Shown: piece by piece, positions 46,936 through 60,619 of the stretch
How positions within the stretch are numbered: the first letter of the stretch is position 1
Layout: every line of letters begins with the position of its first letter
Assembly (NCBI RefSeq): GCF_905220365.1
Contig: NC_061140.1
Location: 7,380,501 to 7,444,500 of the forward strand
Direction of reading: 5' to 3'
Origin: Vanessa cardui
Lineage: Eukaryota > Arthropoda > Insecta > Lepidoptera > Nymphalidae
DNA: 64,000 nucleotides
The notes under the pieces: model-generated
Database searches by the model: none
What the model was told of the DNA's origin: nothing
What the model saw: the letters and a program-made list of their open reading frames with translations, nothing else
Made by a program: the position numbers and the translations under genes

Positions 46936-49640
46936 ATAATATATATACAAGAAAAGTTATAGCGGGACATGACTGTAGGTCGGATTGGGTAAGGTTTAGA
47001 AAAAAATCATCAGGATAAATCCGCCGAGCCGCTAAAGGAACATGGCTCGGGACGTGAAACGAATGCGATGTTCTTGCGAATTCCCCTCCGTTTTGAAGTC
47101 GGTCGACGCAAGGATTTTACTGAGTAATAATTCAACGTAATACATCGGCCCCAAGACGCGGCATATATTGAAAGATTTACCTGTGAAAAAGGTTAAAGTA
47201 AGGAATCAATGAACTTATTACATCATCGTTTTAAAGATGACCTAAAATATCGATTTAGTTATTATCAGATACTACTCAAAAATATGAAATGACAGATTTT
47301 CTTTCTACTGGCACAAAATTAAGTCACAAAAAAGAATTTCAGTATCAAAATGTCGAAGCAGAAAATTTTAATCGGCATTCCAAGTTAACGAAAGTACCTC
47401 AAACACCTTACTTAATGAGGCGAAAGTGTAATTAGCCAATTTACTTAGCTTCGCAGTAAACAGGAAAGTTTAAGCCGATCGATACCACTTATCACTTCCA
47501 CGCTGAGAATATTCCCAGCCAACTTTTAACCTTAAGAGAACATTAACAGGAGTACACACAAGATTGTATAACGTATTGTATGAGAAAAGTTAAAATCAAA
47601 ACATATTAAGCTTAAATTCGAAACAATTTTGTTCTATTGCGTAAACAGTAGTTATATTGGTTTAATTTAGAATTTTAGTGAATAGCAGGATTCTTGGGGA
47701 CAACTTTATTAAAGATAGATCAATCAAATTTGGTCTTACGGTTAGAGAGAATTTATCAGATAGATCCAGACGACCTCTGGCAATGACAGACGATAGCGCT
47801 CTTTTAGAAAAGACGAGACTGGTACATAAATCACACATTGTGCCATCAATGTCAGCAGTCAAAAACCGGCATTCTTGCAGGAGACACTCTTCAGACTTTT
47901 CACCGAGTCCCGACACGAGCTTCCTTCACTCCTTTGGTCATACAAGATGATGCTGTAAAGACCAATCAAATTCTGCATACTAAAGAAAGAATAAAAAAAC
48001 GAATTGCCTTATTGGTGTTTTCGCACCTATGACCTTATTACTCACCAATCACAAATAGTTAATGGATAAAACATTTTCACCGGAATTACCACTAGAACAA
48101 CAATGCACTTAATTTAGAACGATTATAGGTAAACATTTATTATATTTGTGTAATGAGACAAATAAATCGATAAGTTTAGATGTGTGCATACAATTTCAGA
48201 ATCCATACATTTGGCTTTCACAATATTAATTATTCCCAATTCACAGAATTACCAGAGCGACTGGTTAAATTACCAGATAAGATGAAATTTGTTGGTAATA
48301 TGAGTATCTATTTAATATTCAGTGTTGATTTAGTGATAATGTGTGTAAGTCTTACCCGATCAGTTATATTACTTATGGTAGTGCTATCTCATTCTCTTGT
48401 AATATAATTGATAATAAACATTAGGATTTTATTCATGTTTGCTAATTGCAATTGATATTAACCCGTTATTTTTCTGTAGAGTTACCATTTTTATGCAAAA
48501 TAAAGAAAGCAAACAAATTCATAAAGTTCATAGATAAAATTCGTAATGTGCCCAATATGCCAGAAACATAGGTTAGGTTTAGTAACAGCAGTCATATTTA
48601 CAACTAGCTGCCCCGGAGACATTTGCAAGCAAAAAAAAATATATTTTTCAGTTCGTAGATTTTATTTATTAATTCTGAATGAGGTAGCTTTTGTGATATT
48701 AGGTGCTCCACGTGACGGTGTAGTGGGGGCATGCGCGTGCGCTGCGCGTGGTACTGAACAGTACCTATATGAACATTGCAGTGTGTCTTTATTATTATTT
48801 TGATATAATTCTAAAATAAAACATCCAAGTTACTCATTATTACATCAGCTATCTGCCAGTCAAAGTTCCATCAAAATCGGTCCAGCTCTTCAGACAGAAC
48901 TGGACAAACGGACAGACAGACAAAATTTGTAAAAAATGTTCTTTTGGTATTACGCATTTAGTAAGAAGCGGCTTTTTTAATCTTACAAACATACACGTCA
49001 ATTTATATGTATAGATGTACATATATATTGGTTTACGGCACATGATGTACAATTGTGTGCGCAAACACTGTCATTTCCTTCAGTGCCACAATCCGACGGG
49101 GCAGCAAATCCGACACGACGACTGTAGAGAGATCGGGTGAGATAGGTAACTACGAAGATACAATAAATACCTGATATTTGTATGATTTTAAGGCCCAGAA
49201 TTAATAGTTTCCTGTTACAAATAATAATTTAATCTTCGGGTAAAGGTTTTGAAAATTTGAGACTTTTATTATCATAAGAATAAAACGAAAAAGCGGTTTT
49301 TGCAACAGTCAGAAACGAAACGGGGATTTTAAAATCGTCATATTTTTTTTAATAATTTTCCCCCTTCGCGTTCACAAAAACGTCGAAATTTCGTTGATTA
49401 GACCGGAACCCTCAAAAGGGCGTCAAGTTGGACAATACAATTATATTAATACGAGGTAAACCTGTGGCCATACTCGCGCGTAATTTATTGAATTTTTACT
49501 ACAGCACTCAAATCGTCAATTTTTGTCTTATACCTCCAATATCAAGGGGTTATATAAAAATGTAGTGTGTGTTCCTCGGAACCTAATTCAGTAATTTGAG
49601 CGTGAATACGTGTCTTAAAGTTACTGTTGCACGTATAATT
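46936..49640. other. Unassigned region
   Basis: No gene supported. Frames at 47662-47950 overlap on both strands and look accidental. A diffuse repeat-like stretch lies at 48595-48930 (CAAAATCGGTCCAGC, GGACAGACAGACAAAATTT), a tail type frequent in lepidopteran repeats. Confidence 0.4.
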
Positions 49641-49641
49641 T

Positions 49642-49844
49642 GATGACCTCCGTGGTCAAGTGATGTGAGCACCGGTTTTCAGGGGTACACCACTTCGAGG
49701 TCCCGGGTATTCCATAGTGTATATATGTGTATAATATGGAAAACTAATCTGTTTGTGGTACCGTCGTTACTTCTGATTTTCTATAACACAAGTGTTTTAG
49801 CTACTTACATTGGGATCAGAGTAATGTATGTGTTGTTGTCTCAT
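49642..49844 (+). mobile_element. SINE family B copy
   Basis: From GATGACCTCCGTGGTCAAG to ATGTGTTGTTGTCTCAT. The middle, including the B box, is diverged. Confidence 0.8.
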
Positions 49845-50255
49845 ATATATTTATTTATATTATAATTTATTATTCGCACAAGAGAACGCCTAATGTCCTC
49901 CTTGTAAGCTCTTGTTGAAATAATGTCTCTTTTTTATTATTGGCTAGTTAGCGCCTGCAGCCACAACCGCGTGTTAGATAAAAAGTAGCTCACGGTTCAA
50001 GCTTGCTTCGTACCTAACATGAATAATATAATGTAGATGTAATAAATTAACTACATTATTTTATGAAAAGTGTTTTTTTTAAATAATTTAGGGACATATT
50101 AAATGTGTCCAGAAATGATTATTTTAATAATTTAAAACTGTTTGATTGTTTAATGAATATTTTTTAGTGAATTTTGAAATGCTAAATTAGTCTGAAATAT
50201 TTTAGTATTGGTAAACAGCTGTTATGTTGAGTGAATAAGTCTACCCACCTATTTT

Positions 50256-50460
50256 TGTTATAAAAGATCAAGCACCCGCCGGTATCGACAGACTTGGTCG
50301 AGCCGTCGGAGCGATCGGAGCGTCTCATATTGGAATAAATCAGAGAAGAATATTCCCTGAGTTTAATTTCAAACCTCCGAGGATGGATAAAGATCGAAAC
50401 CCTGACACTGGTGGCGTCAGCTATGCTGACGTCATGTTTTTTAAAAACGGGCTCGGACAT
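50256..50460 (-). other. Candidate coding exon, unrecognised
   Basis: From ATG at 50458-50460 the minus strand encodes MSEPVFKKHDVSIADATSV and about 50 more codons, GC-richer than its surroundings, up to a donor-like AAAAATAG|GTGGGT near 50255. No homology recognised and no partner exon found. It may be part of an unknown gene, or of a repeat. Confidence 0.25.
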
Positions 50461-50727
50461 GCTGCTCCGTTATATACATCTTGTTTTAAATGATTAATGT
50501 ATCAAGATATTTCAATAAAAATATAAGGATTTTTTTTTTTTGTAAAAGGAACAAATTATTTTAAAGGAGATAAATATTGTTTGAATTTGCTACGATGTCT
50601 CATTCATCTCATTATAAACCTGAAAACGAGGTCCTCATTTACCTTATTTAAAATAAAATGTATAAATATTTTTTTTATTTTAAATAAGTAATGTAGGTAT
50701 ATTTTGATTTCAGTTTGAATGGTAGGT

Positions 50728-50889
50728 ATTACGACACAACTTTTTCGACGTGTCAAATTGACGAATATATTAGGTAATATAATATTAAGTTATTACGTTT
50801 GTGTAAATATCATATTCATAGCGTACTCAATTAGGACGTGATCGCTTTTACGAATTTTGTCGATGATAAATCTATGTTGTCTCGTACTA
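50728..50889 (+). mobile_element. Internally deleted copy of the TA-type MITE
   Basis: Both termini (TTACGACACAAC and GTCTCGTACTA) and the core GTCAAATTGACGAATATATT are present, but about 180 bp of the left half is missing compared with 27271-27608. Confidence 0.75.
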
Positions 50890-50896
50890 TACATAC

Positions 50897-51219
50897 AACA
50901 ACATCCCGTAAATTCCCACTGCTGGGCTAAAGGCCTCCTCTTCCTTTGAGGAGAAGGTTTTGGATCATATTCCACCACGCTGTTCCAATGCGGGTTGGTG
51001 GAAGAATTTCATAGAAATTCTTCCACATGTGCACATGTGGCAGAATTTCTATGAAATTTGTCACATGCAGGTTTTCTCACGATGTTTTCCTTCACCGCTG
51101 AGCACGAGATGAATTATAAAGACAAATTAAGCACATGAAACAGCGGTGCTTTCCTGGGTTTGAACACGCAATCATCGGTTAAGATGCACGCGATCTAACC
51201 ACTGGGCCATCTCGACTCG
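50897..51219 (-). mobile_element. SINE family A copy with internal inverted duplication
   Basis: Target duplication ACTATACATAC at 50886-50896 and 51220-51230; the left duplicate includes the last bases of the MITE at 50728, so the SINE came later. Around 51000-51060 a segment (AATTTCATAGAAATTCT) occurs twice in opposite directions. Confidence 0.88.
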
Positions 51220-51852
51220 ACTATACATACATTTCATTAAAAATCTAAAGAAATATTTCAATGGTACGTTTGGAATAATTTTTGCAGTCGGATTGTATTC
51301 GAAAATTAAAATGAGCTATAATTTTATGCCATCGATAAACAAGCCTAAGCCAACAAAGGGTTTCGTGAATTCTCCTCACAATATTTAATAACGCGAAGTC
51401 CCATGAGTATATAAATATGTAAGAAAATATGTCCTTCCACTTCGTAGCTTAACTGGGTCATTTATCTTCCATTCTTCCTATATTTTTTTACTGAGGGACT
51501 TTTTATATCACGTTGGCTAATAAAAATCTCATATATTTACATTGATTAATAATGAATTTTGATATCATATGGCACAATACACTTAAGATTCATCGTTGTC
51601 TTAAAATGTAATAAATCAAGGATGGATGAACACGATTGTTTTTAATAATAGGCCCCTAATTGAAAATTAAAAAAAAGAACTCACACCGTATCGTGTATCA
51701 GGGGAGAGTGATTCTTGCTTCAAAGGAAAAAAAAAATGTTACTTTTTAAAAATTGTACAAATAAGAAAAACGAGTATAATAATTATTTTGTTTTATTTTT
51801 GGGCAAAATGAAAAATTAAATTTTGAAATAGAAAATTGTATTTTTTTGTAAT

Positions 51853-52074
51853 TGAGACAACATCATATACATTACTCTGATCCCAATGTAAGTAGCTGAA
51901 GCACTTGTGTTATGGAAATCAGAAGTAACGACGGTACCACAAACACCCAGACCCAAGACAACATAGAAAACTAATGGTAATCTACATCGACTCGGCCGGG
52001 AATCGAACCCGGGACCTCAGAGTGGCGTACCCATGAAAACCGGTGTACATACCACTCGCCCATGGAGGTCGTCA
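51853..52074 (-). mobile_element. SINE family B copy, full length
   Basis: The best copy of the family here: 3' part at left, B-box complement GGGAATCGAACCCGGGACC, A-box side CTCGCCCATGGAGGTCGTC at right. Confidence 0.88.
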
Positions 52075-52699
52075 ATTGACACATTTTTGTAGTAATATAT
52101 TTATTGTAATGCGACTAGTAAGTCAGATATAAAGTAATAATTCGAACCAATGAAAACTTTCCTACAAATGTGCATAAATATGCTGGATTGAACTTTACAA
52201 TTAACGTAAGTAAAAACAAGATTATCCAATAAGTAGCGATTATTTACTTGTGAAATGACAAAAATATGTTATTAATAAAGTATTTAATAAAATACCCGTG
52301 TCCAAATAATAAAGTATTTTTTTCTATATTCTTTAATAAAATGTTGCTACGCCTTATTTCATAAATAATCTTGTTGGTAAGCGGAAAAGTTGTTTTGTTA
52401 CTAGGGGCTATTATAATTAAAAAACATATATAGAGCTTATGTGAAACACCGGCACTATCTTATATCCTTTGTTGAAGTACACAAAGACATTAGTCCAGCC
52501 TTTGTAGCCAGATACGTTATGGATAACTTTACCGATAAAAGCCCTCTGATTGTAGTATGTGAAAATATTTCCTGTATCATATAACTGATTACCAAGTCTA
52601 ATTATTCGAAACATAATTGCGATGGATGTTAAACAAAATTTAAATTTTATGATGTAGGTGGCGATCGGAAATGCTACGTTATGGTAATTGGTTCATCGC

Positions 52700-52805
52700 C
52701 AATGCGCTAACATTGTATAATGTTATATGTCTTGTTCCCGTGGTTACACTGGCTCACTTAAACTACAAACAACAATACTCAGTATTGCTGTTTGGCGGTC
52801 GAATA
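52700..52805 (-). repeat. Partial interspersed repeat C
   Basis: Contains TTACACTGGCTCACTTAAAC and AACAATACTCAGTATTGCTG in the order of the minus-oriented copy at 59565. Confidence 0.6.
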
Positions 52806-53459
52806 TAACATAAGTGATATACAGATATACTTCAAAACACTAAGAGTTTGAGGACTAATTTCGCAGTTAGTGTTTACGTTTTGGCACTGTATGTTATGTG
52901 TATGAAACTTCGTATATATTACTCTTTCCTCTATATAATAAATATCTTATTGTTTCATACTTATTTAAGTTACTTATTAATTGATTTTAAACAGCTTAAT
53001 TGAACTAAAAAGTTAAGTTGTAGATCTGTTCGCTCAAGGAAACGCGCGCTTGCACATTAATTTATTGGAGTGCATTAGTATGCGATAGAGAGATGTGCTT
53101 ACAGGATACTTAGCGTCAGATGACTGACGTAAGAATAAACTCAGCAAAAATAACCGTTTTTCCCCTTGAACCTGGTACGTATCCTGACACGTATCAGGGT
53201 GTCAATCCTGCTACGTGTCGAGATACAAATTGTACCCTATTTCTTAATGCACGTCTATAATAATTTGACGTGAAGGCATGCTCCGCGTGATATTTTGTAC
53301 AGAATTATTCTCCAATAACATCAAGTCTTTATTTTATTATTGAATAAATTAAAATCAAGTGAACCAAACTCATTTAAATACAAAGCTAATAAATAATATA
53401 CATAATTTAAGTAACAAATAAAATAAAACTTTGTTACTTGTTATTATCAAATAGTTATT

Positions 53460-54030
53460 TTATATATAAATCAATCAGGTAGATGACTCTACTCCACCCG
53501 ATGGTAAGTGGAATAAGTGGTAGCGGTCAAAACGCGAAGACGGTTAATCTTTTCAGCATGTCATGGAGAATAAACTGCCCTAGTCACCCTCGCCACGCCA
53601 GCCTGCAAGATTACTTCTCGTAGAATTCAATTTTATGGCGGTGGGAAGAAGATCTACTGAATTTACACAGATAGGCGGCGATATTACGAGCCAGACGCGA
53701 TTTGTGAGGGAAAGGAGAAGTGGGAATTAGAGAGTATATCTTCAAAGACCTTACCGTGATGCAATCTATCTTTCCGCAAATGCAGGTTTCATCAAGATGG
53801 GGTGCATGTCAGTCACTTCCTTGTGGTGTACTCTGAGCAACGGGGCCGGCATGAGCTTGCTCGTATGCCCTGGACGATCCCGCTGCCTCGTGGAAACCCG
53901 AGGATAGTTTTAGTGGGTAGGATAGGGCATTAGGCTTGGCACGGTTCCCTCATGAACCCGGTTGAGCCCCTAATACCCGTACCGGGCCCCCGACGGGACG
54001 GCATGCGTCAAGGCATTTCCTTATCCCTGA
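53460..54030. mobile_element. Possible LINE 3' end remnant
   Basis: A GC-richer island in AT-rich DNA, with GCCTCGTGGAAACCCGAGGA (a small hairpin) and GGTTCCCTCATGAACCCGG (another). No coding frame. The look is of a non-LTR 3' UTR, but this is an impression only. Confidence 0.3.
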
Positions 54031-54239
54031 GCACGATTATTTATTATTCATGGAAATTATTGATTTCATCGATTAAATTTACTTATGACATGAAATAGTT
54101 AAGGACGGATCAAAGCTATATATAGCTCTTGCTAACGTAAACGGTGCAGAAAAGAAGACTTGGGAAGGATGTCTATGCTTAGGCAAAGTAATTTTCATAT
54201 TGTATACAATATGAAAATTACTCTTTATAAAATATTGCT

Positions 54240-54330
54240 TTGTGCCAGTCAGGTTAGGCAGTCTAGGTAGGTCCCAATCATCATATATTCTACCGCTAAG
54301 CAACACTTTATACTGTTGTGTTCTTGTACA
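54240..54330 (+). repeat. Partial interspersed repeat C
   Basis: Diverged match: CAGTCTAGGTAGGTCCCAAT and ATATTCTACCGCTAAGCAAC. Confidence 0.5.
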
Positions 54331-56002
54331 GGTATAAGGGACATATTAACTTATTAGGTGACACATTGGATGAAGTTTTAAAAGAACTTGTGGGCCTAAT
54401 TGAATAAAGAATATTTTGATTTGATTAGAGATGTAAGGAATGATTAAATTGATTCTCGGCCACAAAATCCATGGACGTTGGTGAGCATGTTATATCAGGT
54501 AGCCCCTTTCCACGTTCGCCTACCTACATGATAAATAAATGTATTTAATATGTATCATCATCATGTAAAGAACCGTCCAGATATGTAAATATATTCATAA
54601 TTTTAATACTTAAAAAAACATATGTTTATATTTTCACCAATATTCGATTTCTGATAAAACACATGAATGTGATATATTGCTTTAAAATAGTTACTGAAAC
54701 AACGTTAATTATATTTTAAAATATTGTTCGCGATTAACAAAATGAAAGAAATAAAATATTAATTAAAATATTCAGCATTTTAATTTAAAACGTTCGCAAT
54801 TTGCTACGAAACGAGTTGCTCTAGGTGAGACTATTTTTAATATTTCAGAAATTTCAGATCGTTGGCAGAATTTTCGCTGATAAAAGCTTATAGTTTATTG
54901 CCTGATGCTGTAGTACGCAGCTTTACGGTGCTCGACCGCACATAGTTGTTTATAGTCAGTATAAAAAGGACTGAGATTTGTGATCCTAGTTGTTTAACGC
55001 AACTGCTCAACATGAACATACAAACATATAAAACCCTTTTTTTTGACAGCAGCTTAATTCCATCGATCGAGTGTGATAATTTTCTCTTACCCTTTTCATA
55101 CAAAACATATACAGTCGTAAATTCATTAATATAAAATAACGTTAAGTAGGAATAGTTTTGGTTGTACATTATATTTTCCAAGATTTCGTTAGTGAAAAAA
55201 TGCGAGCATATTATGTATAAAACATTTTTATTGAAAAACAAAATTTAATCATTAGGCTTTTGAAAAATAGGGTTATCCCTGCCCTAAAATATTGCGAGTA
55301 GCCAAAATCCTTTTGACATGACTCATAGTCCAATGGAATAATTATTAAAATTTTTTTTTTTTACAATTTGCAAAGTCACTCTAAAGTAATATATCAAAAT
55401 ATTAAATTATAATATTAATTTAGTAAGTTCCTAATTGAACACAGAATTGAAATTATTTTACAATATAACTGAATCTCGTTGTGGAAAGGAAATTGTTTTG
55501 TAAATTTTGATTTCTTGAAATGTACTTTAGTCAAAAGGGTCGCGTTAATTCGATTATTTTTGTCCGAGTGTTCTCCTCCGTAGATAAACGTTTGGCGCAC
55601 TTTAAATACTCTTATAAACACTTAGACGCAGAAGTAATAACTTATCATCAATTCGGGTCGCAAAACCAACAAGGCACCATAATTAATTATTATCATGACA
55701 ATTAATTAAACAGCTCCAAATATCAACGACAATATTCATTTTAGAATACAATATTAAACAAAGAAAGTTAAATATACTGTGCCTGAACAAGCAGGACGTG
55801 TAAATTTACGCGGAAATTGCAAGCTACTGAATGAAACTCAGCTTTTTAAAAACTCGAGTTAAAGCGTTGAATTTAAATAAGTCAACAGATTTTTAACAGA
55901 TATTTCAATTCCACGAAACTATCTAGACACAAATATATTGGAGGAATCCTTCGTAAAATATTTTTTGATTGATAGAGATGGACACGCTTTGATACCTCAC
56001 AT

Positions 56003-56042
56003 AAAGATACCTCTCACGATAATCGTATCGTGAGGTATCTTT
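56003..56042. repeat. Small inverted repeat (hairpin)
   Basis: AAAGATACCTCTCACGAT and ATCGTGAGGTATCTTT pair with a two-base bulge around a 6-nt loop. GATACCTCAC also occurs just upstream as a direct repeat. Confidence 0.7.
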
Positions 56043-56112
56043 AGGTGATTCGGTTTAAAATATCTCTTGGAACTCCTTGGGGTAAAACCGATTCGTACGA
56101 CGTGTCATTTCA

Positions 56113-56405
56113 AAATCAAAATAAACTTTATTCAAGTGGGCTTTTACAAGCACCTTTGAATCGTCATTTAACAATTAAGTGAAGCAACCACCGGTTCGGA
56201 AAGTAGATTCTACCGAGAAGAACCGGCAAGAAACTCGGGAGTTACTCTTTTTCAACATTTATAATTTCTCTCTTTCCTGCAAGAAGTCTCTTTTTCCTAG
56301 TGACTGTTTGCATATATGTTATAATGACGATGCTGTCATTCGGCCGATTATGGGCTCCGGCAATCAGTCTCATGTTAGACTATACAGGCAAGTGTAGAGG
56401 TCATA
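56113..56405 (+). repeat. Common lepidopteran interspersed repeat G
   Basis: Contains AAACTTTATTCAAGTGGGC, ACCACCGGTTCGGAAAGTAG and AAGAACCGGCAAGAAACTCG, strings I recall as frequent across butterfly and moth genomes. Its class is uncertain; the apparent reading frame here is not a host gene. Confidence 0.55.
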
Positions 56406-59400
56406 TTATGGTCTTAGGTCTGTGCACACACACATAATCCGATGACACGGCAAATCCGACAAGACTGAAAGAAGTGCAGGTTCAGGATCAACGGCTTTAC
56501 GTTCTTACTGAGTCCGTTACTGAGAATATTTAGACGGAAAAATCCAATAACATTTTATCGGCCCGAACTGCAAACCCACAATCAGGATAGCCTGTAGCCT
56601 TCCATCAAGCCATTAGAGCAACGAGGCCGTCAATTAGTAATAATAATAAGAACGTAAAATATTTACTTTACTTACTTAGGTACTTACTTTGTACTTTATT
56701 GTACACCACAAAGAAAATAAATACTATGTGGATCCAGCCTAAATAAAAGAACCGTACAATTTTACTAACGGAATTATGTTTTTATTTATTTCCCTCCATA
56801 TGTATTTATTGGTTTTCTTTAATTACAAAATATATTTAAATAACGATCACTTTAATTGTTTCATAGCTGCAGTTTCGCGACAGGCAATATTATGATAATA
56901 TTTAATTTCGTATACAAGGGTTGTATGCCATTGGTTTTATTGCAACTTATTTACCGTTTTATTTTAATTTAAACGCTTTCTAGTTGTGATAAAAAATACA
57001 AATATCTACCCAAAGTATAAAAAAAGGTTAACGAGGAACTTTTGTATAATTTTGTTTAAAATAATTGAACCGTGATGGTCTTTTTTATGCGAAAAAAGAT
57101 TTTCATACGTTTAACAATAAATAGAACTTAGGAGATATATAAAAACATTGTATTGTACAGGTTTTAAAGCGGCTCAAAGAAGAGTCTGTGATACCAGTGT
57201 ATAACTTCTAAGGTTCACTCATAATAATAATTCTGATTATTTCAGATTCATTAGAAAATGAAGGTTATATCCTAAGGCATTTTCTCGAAATTATTATCTC
57301 CACCCTTATTCAGATAAATATGTCAGTCACTTTTTGTAATTAAAATATTTCTGCTCTAGATTTCAAATTTCATGCAACCAAAAAAAAAGAGTCGAATAAC
57401 TGTAATAATTTTCACAAAAAAACACGACTAGAAACTATTTTTATAGTAACACTATTTCACAGTTATGCCAAACTAACAAATACGTTATAAAATAAATATA
57501 ACTACTAACCTTTTTTTTGTTACACGCATTTTTTCTTTTAAATACTAATAAATTGCAACTGTGCAAACTACAATATGCAATGACAAGCCTTTACAATACA
57601 TGCGAAAACAACGCTGTCTGTTACCTTTTCACTCAAACTGCTGAATTGATTTAGATAAAATTTAGTATAGGGATAGTCAGATCTTTCTTTAATTCACTCT
57701 TCAAGGGACCCAGGTCCGTATAGATTAAACAATTGGGAAGTCCAAAAAATATTCGATCACTCAATGAATGTCAGTTTGATTTTTATGTGAATTTAAATTA
57801 CAAGTTTTGGTATATACACAAGGGTCGATTCTACTAGTTTGAATTAAAAAATATATCCTACAGATTAATATGTACACAAACAAAATTACGATTAAACATA
57901 TTTAATATCACACATCGTAACGTGAAGTAATGATTTCGTTTGAAATAACCATTTAGCTGTAGTAAATTCTAATTACCATTAACGATATAAATCAAAATCA
58001 CAAGCTCCACTCGTAATCAAAGCCAAAGATTAACTAAAAGTATTCGTTGAAGGTTCTCGTATTTCTAAGCCGAAGTTTAAGAATTTGTCATCAAAATTAA
58101 ACAAGGGAATTAATGATTCTATTTATTGCAGGATTAGGGTAAGCACAAAGTTAATATTTATACGGGAATATCCGTGGTCTATAGCAATTGGTTTTATTGA
58201 TACAATCTAAATGTAATTTAAGTTAAAATGGAAACGTTTACTAACGATTACGTGCTAGTACGAAGATTAAACAGGCAACGAAAAGTTTAATAAAATAATT
58301 GTTGTTTTACTTGTAGTTATTGTTGTATGGTAGGTTGTCAAATAACATTTGTTAAATTGTGTCGTGTTAGACTTTGACATTGTTTAGTCCATCAACAATA
58401 TATATGTATTTCGTTAAAGTGTAAAATATATTTATATAATATTTTTACTCTATCCGTGCACTGCAATAAATTCTGCACCATTAAAAGCCACGATTATTTA
58501 TATATGTTAGTATATAAAACTGCGGGGCTATGCTAAATTTTACAGAATGTAACAGGCCACGTATATGAAGATCCTGGGCCTTACTCTTGATGGTTGCTGG
58601 GGCTTCGAGGAGATTTCGAGTTCGTGACGGGGTTCGTTGTAATTCAAGTGCAAAGAGTGCCGAAAAAGAAAACGAGTTGTGGAAGTTCGCTGTATCTGTG
58701 CTGATGTCTTGCGATCAATGACACTTTATGTGCGTATAGTTATAAAAAACTATCGGGTATTTAGAATTTCAGAATAGAGATCGCGTCCTCCGCTAGAACC
58801 ATAAAAGTGTACTAAACCTTCAGGGCTTCCGAGAACGCTCCAAAGAGTTTGTATACGTTCAAGCAGTGGGAACACTGCAGTGTTTTATCAGCGTAGTGCG
58901 ACGATCTCCGTCAGAAACAACACGTGAGCAAACGCATCGTGGGAGGGATCCCACCGCCCTCCGTCTGAATGAGATGAAAGCAACAAGTTATTTTCCAACT
59001 TCTATAGGCAATGACCAGTTTTTGATTCAATCATTGTTTTGGGGACTGGGATCACCTCAGGGCACAGTTAAGCAACGGAACACAGCATGTGTGGGCATCA
59101 GAAGCGTTTCATCGATCCCTCAGTTTCTCCGATCCTTTACTTCACGACAGTAAAATAAAGTATTATAAAGAAATAAAATAGACATGGTTGTTCCAAATAT
59201 TTTATAACAAATATATTACTTTGATAATGCGTAACGAAGTAAGATATAAGTTATTTTTTTATTATTATTCTGCGTCATTGCTTGATATTATTACAGTACC
59301 GCCCTTCCATTTTCCCTCGTGTTCACGAAATTTTCCTGTTCCTTATTTGAAAAATATGCGCAATTACACGTTGGAATACATTCATACTTTTTGTTTATAA

Positions 59401-59560
59401 GGACCAGTACTTTTTTCATCTTTATTAGCTTTTCGAACAATTATAAAGAAAATGATTTGATATAAATTTATTTAATACCCCTAAGTTAAATAAATTTTTA
59501 ATTGCATGATTTAAGTTTAAATAAAAACTACCAAATTGACTCTATAATATATATTTTTTT
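56406..59560. other. Unassigned region
   Basis: AT-rich with no gene supported. A worn repeat lies at 57600-57720 (GTCTGTTACCTTTTCACTCA, AAATTTAGTATAGGGATAG), related to 32965-33110 and 60620-60750. A GC-richer stretch at 58540-59160 has a 95-codon frame of no recognised family; I leave it unassigned. Confidence 0.4.
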
Positions 59561-59564
59561 ATAG

Positions 59565-59833
59565 CATATAGGCCACCTGATGGTAAGTGGTCACCATCAG
59601 GAATAGACAATGACGCTGTTAATATTTCTTATTTTAACTATTCCTTACGTCGTCAATGTGCCACCAACCTTGGGAACTAAGATGTTATGTCCCTTGTGCC
59701 TGTAGTTACACTGGCTCACTCACCCTTCAAACCGGAACACAACAATACACTCAGTATTGTTATTTGGCGTTAGAATAACTGATGAGTGGGTGGTACTTAC
59801 GCAGACGGGCTTGCACAAAGCCCTACCACCAAG
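59565..59833 (-). repeat. Interspersed repeat C, near full length
   Basis: From GGCCACCTGATGGTAAGTGG to CTTGCACAAAGCCCTACCAC. Reference copy for the family in this window. Confidence 0.8.
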
Positions 59834-59962
59834 TAAAATATAAGTAAGTATATTAAAGTTATTAATTTCGCGATATTTACCATGTGTTTTATTTTTGTTC
59901 GGTGGTGCTCGATATTTCGACATTATCTACGAATGTCTTGTTCATCATCATCATCTCTGGCG

Positions 59963-60225
59963 CTACAGCCTCTTGTGGGCCTTGGCCTGGTCAAGTAGGT
60001 CTCTCCAGACTTTTGTTTGTTTGTTTTGTTGTTTTCCAGTCCGAAATTCCCGCAGTTCCTGCGTCCTTATTAGCACGATCTTGCCATCTAAGCTTTGGTC
60101 TTCCTGGGTTTCTGCGACCCTCTGGTTGGCTTTCTGCAAGTAGTTTAGGCATTCTGGTGTTATCCATGCGCTGCACGTGACCAGCCCACCTCAAACGTCC
60201 AATTTTTATGTGTCCAACCACATTT
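59963..60225 (-). pseudogene. LINE reverse transcriptase C-terminal fragment (RTE-like)
   Basis: On the minus strand IGRLRWAGHVQRMDNTRMP, then GRRNPGRPKLRWQDRANKD and, after a frameshift near 60010, DLLDQAKAHKRL with a stop at 59963-59965. This LRWAGHV...GRPKLRW...KAHK pattern is the C-terminal end of a widespread animal LINE. The following ATC repeats (TCATCATCATCATC) are its tail. Confidence 0.8.
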
Positions 60226-60619
60226 GGACCACTTGTTCACGAGACTGAAATATGACGAAATGAATAATAATAAAAATAACCACGTCAATTTAAAATCTTA
60301 AGTTATATAATTTTGATAATTATCCTTTATTGAGGTTATAAAATACAGCGGCGTTCGACAAAATTTATTTAAAACAAATTTCATTATTCCTTGTAACTTA
60401 TTTAAAATTTTAATTATCAAGAGATTATTTATAAGTATTTACCTTTATTAAATTATGAATTCATAAAATGAAATTATAATGTCACGCTTACAAGATATAA
60501 CTCCATTTAAAAAGGTTTAAAAATAAAGTTACTACGTATATTTATCTAAATGTAAGGTTTAAGAATGAAAACGAACAAAATTGGTGTCAGATACACTAAA
60601 TCTGTAGGTTGTTTTGATA

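Noticed and set aside
47662..47950. Opposed frames of 84 and 90 codons
   Set aside because: They overlap almost fully on opposite strands and neither resembles a protein family.
58866..59153. 95-codon frame in a GC-richer stretch
   Set aside because: No recognisable domain, starts and stops without splice support; kept only as an unassigned region.
59884..60180. Plus-strand frame with hydrophobic composition
   Set aside because: It is the antisense of the LINE C-terminal fragment at 59963-60225.
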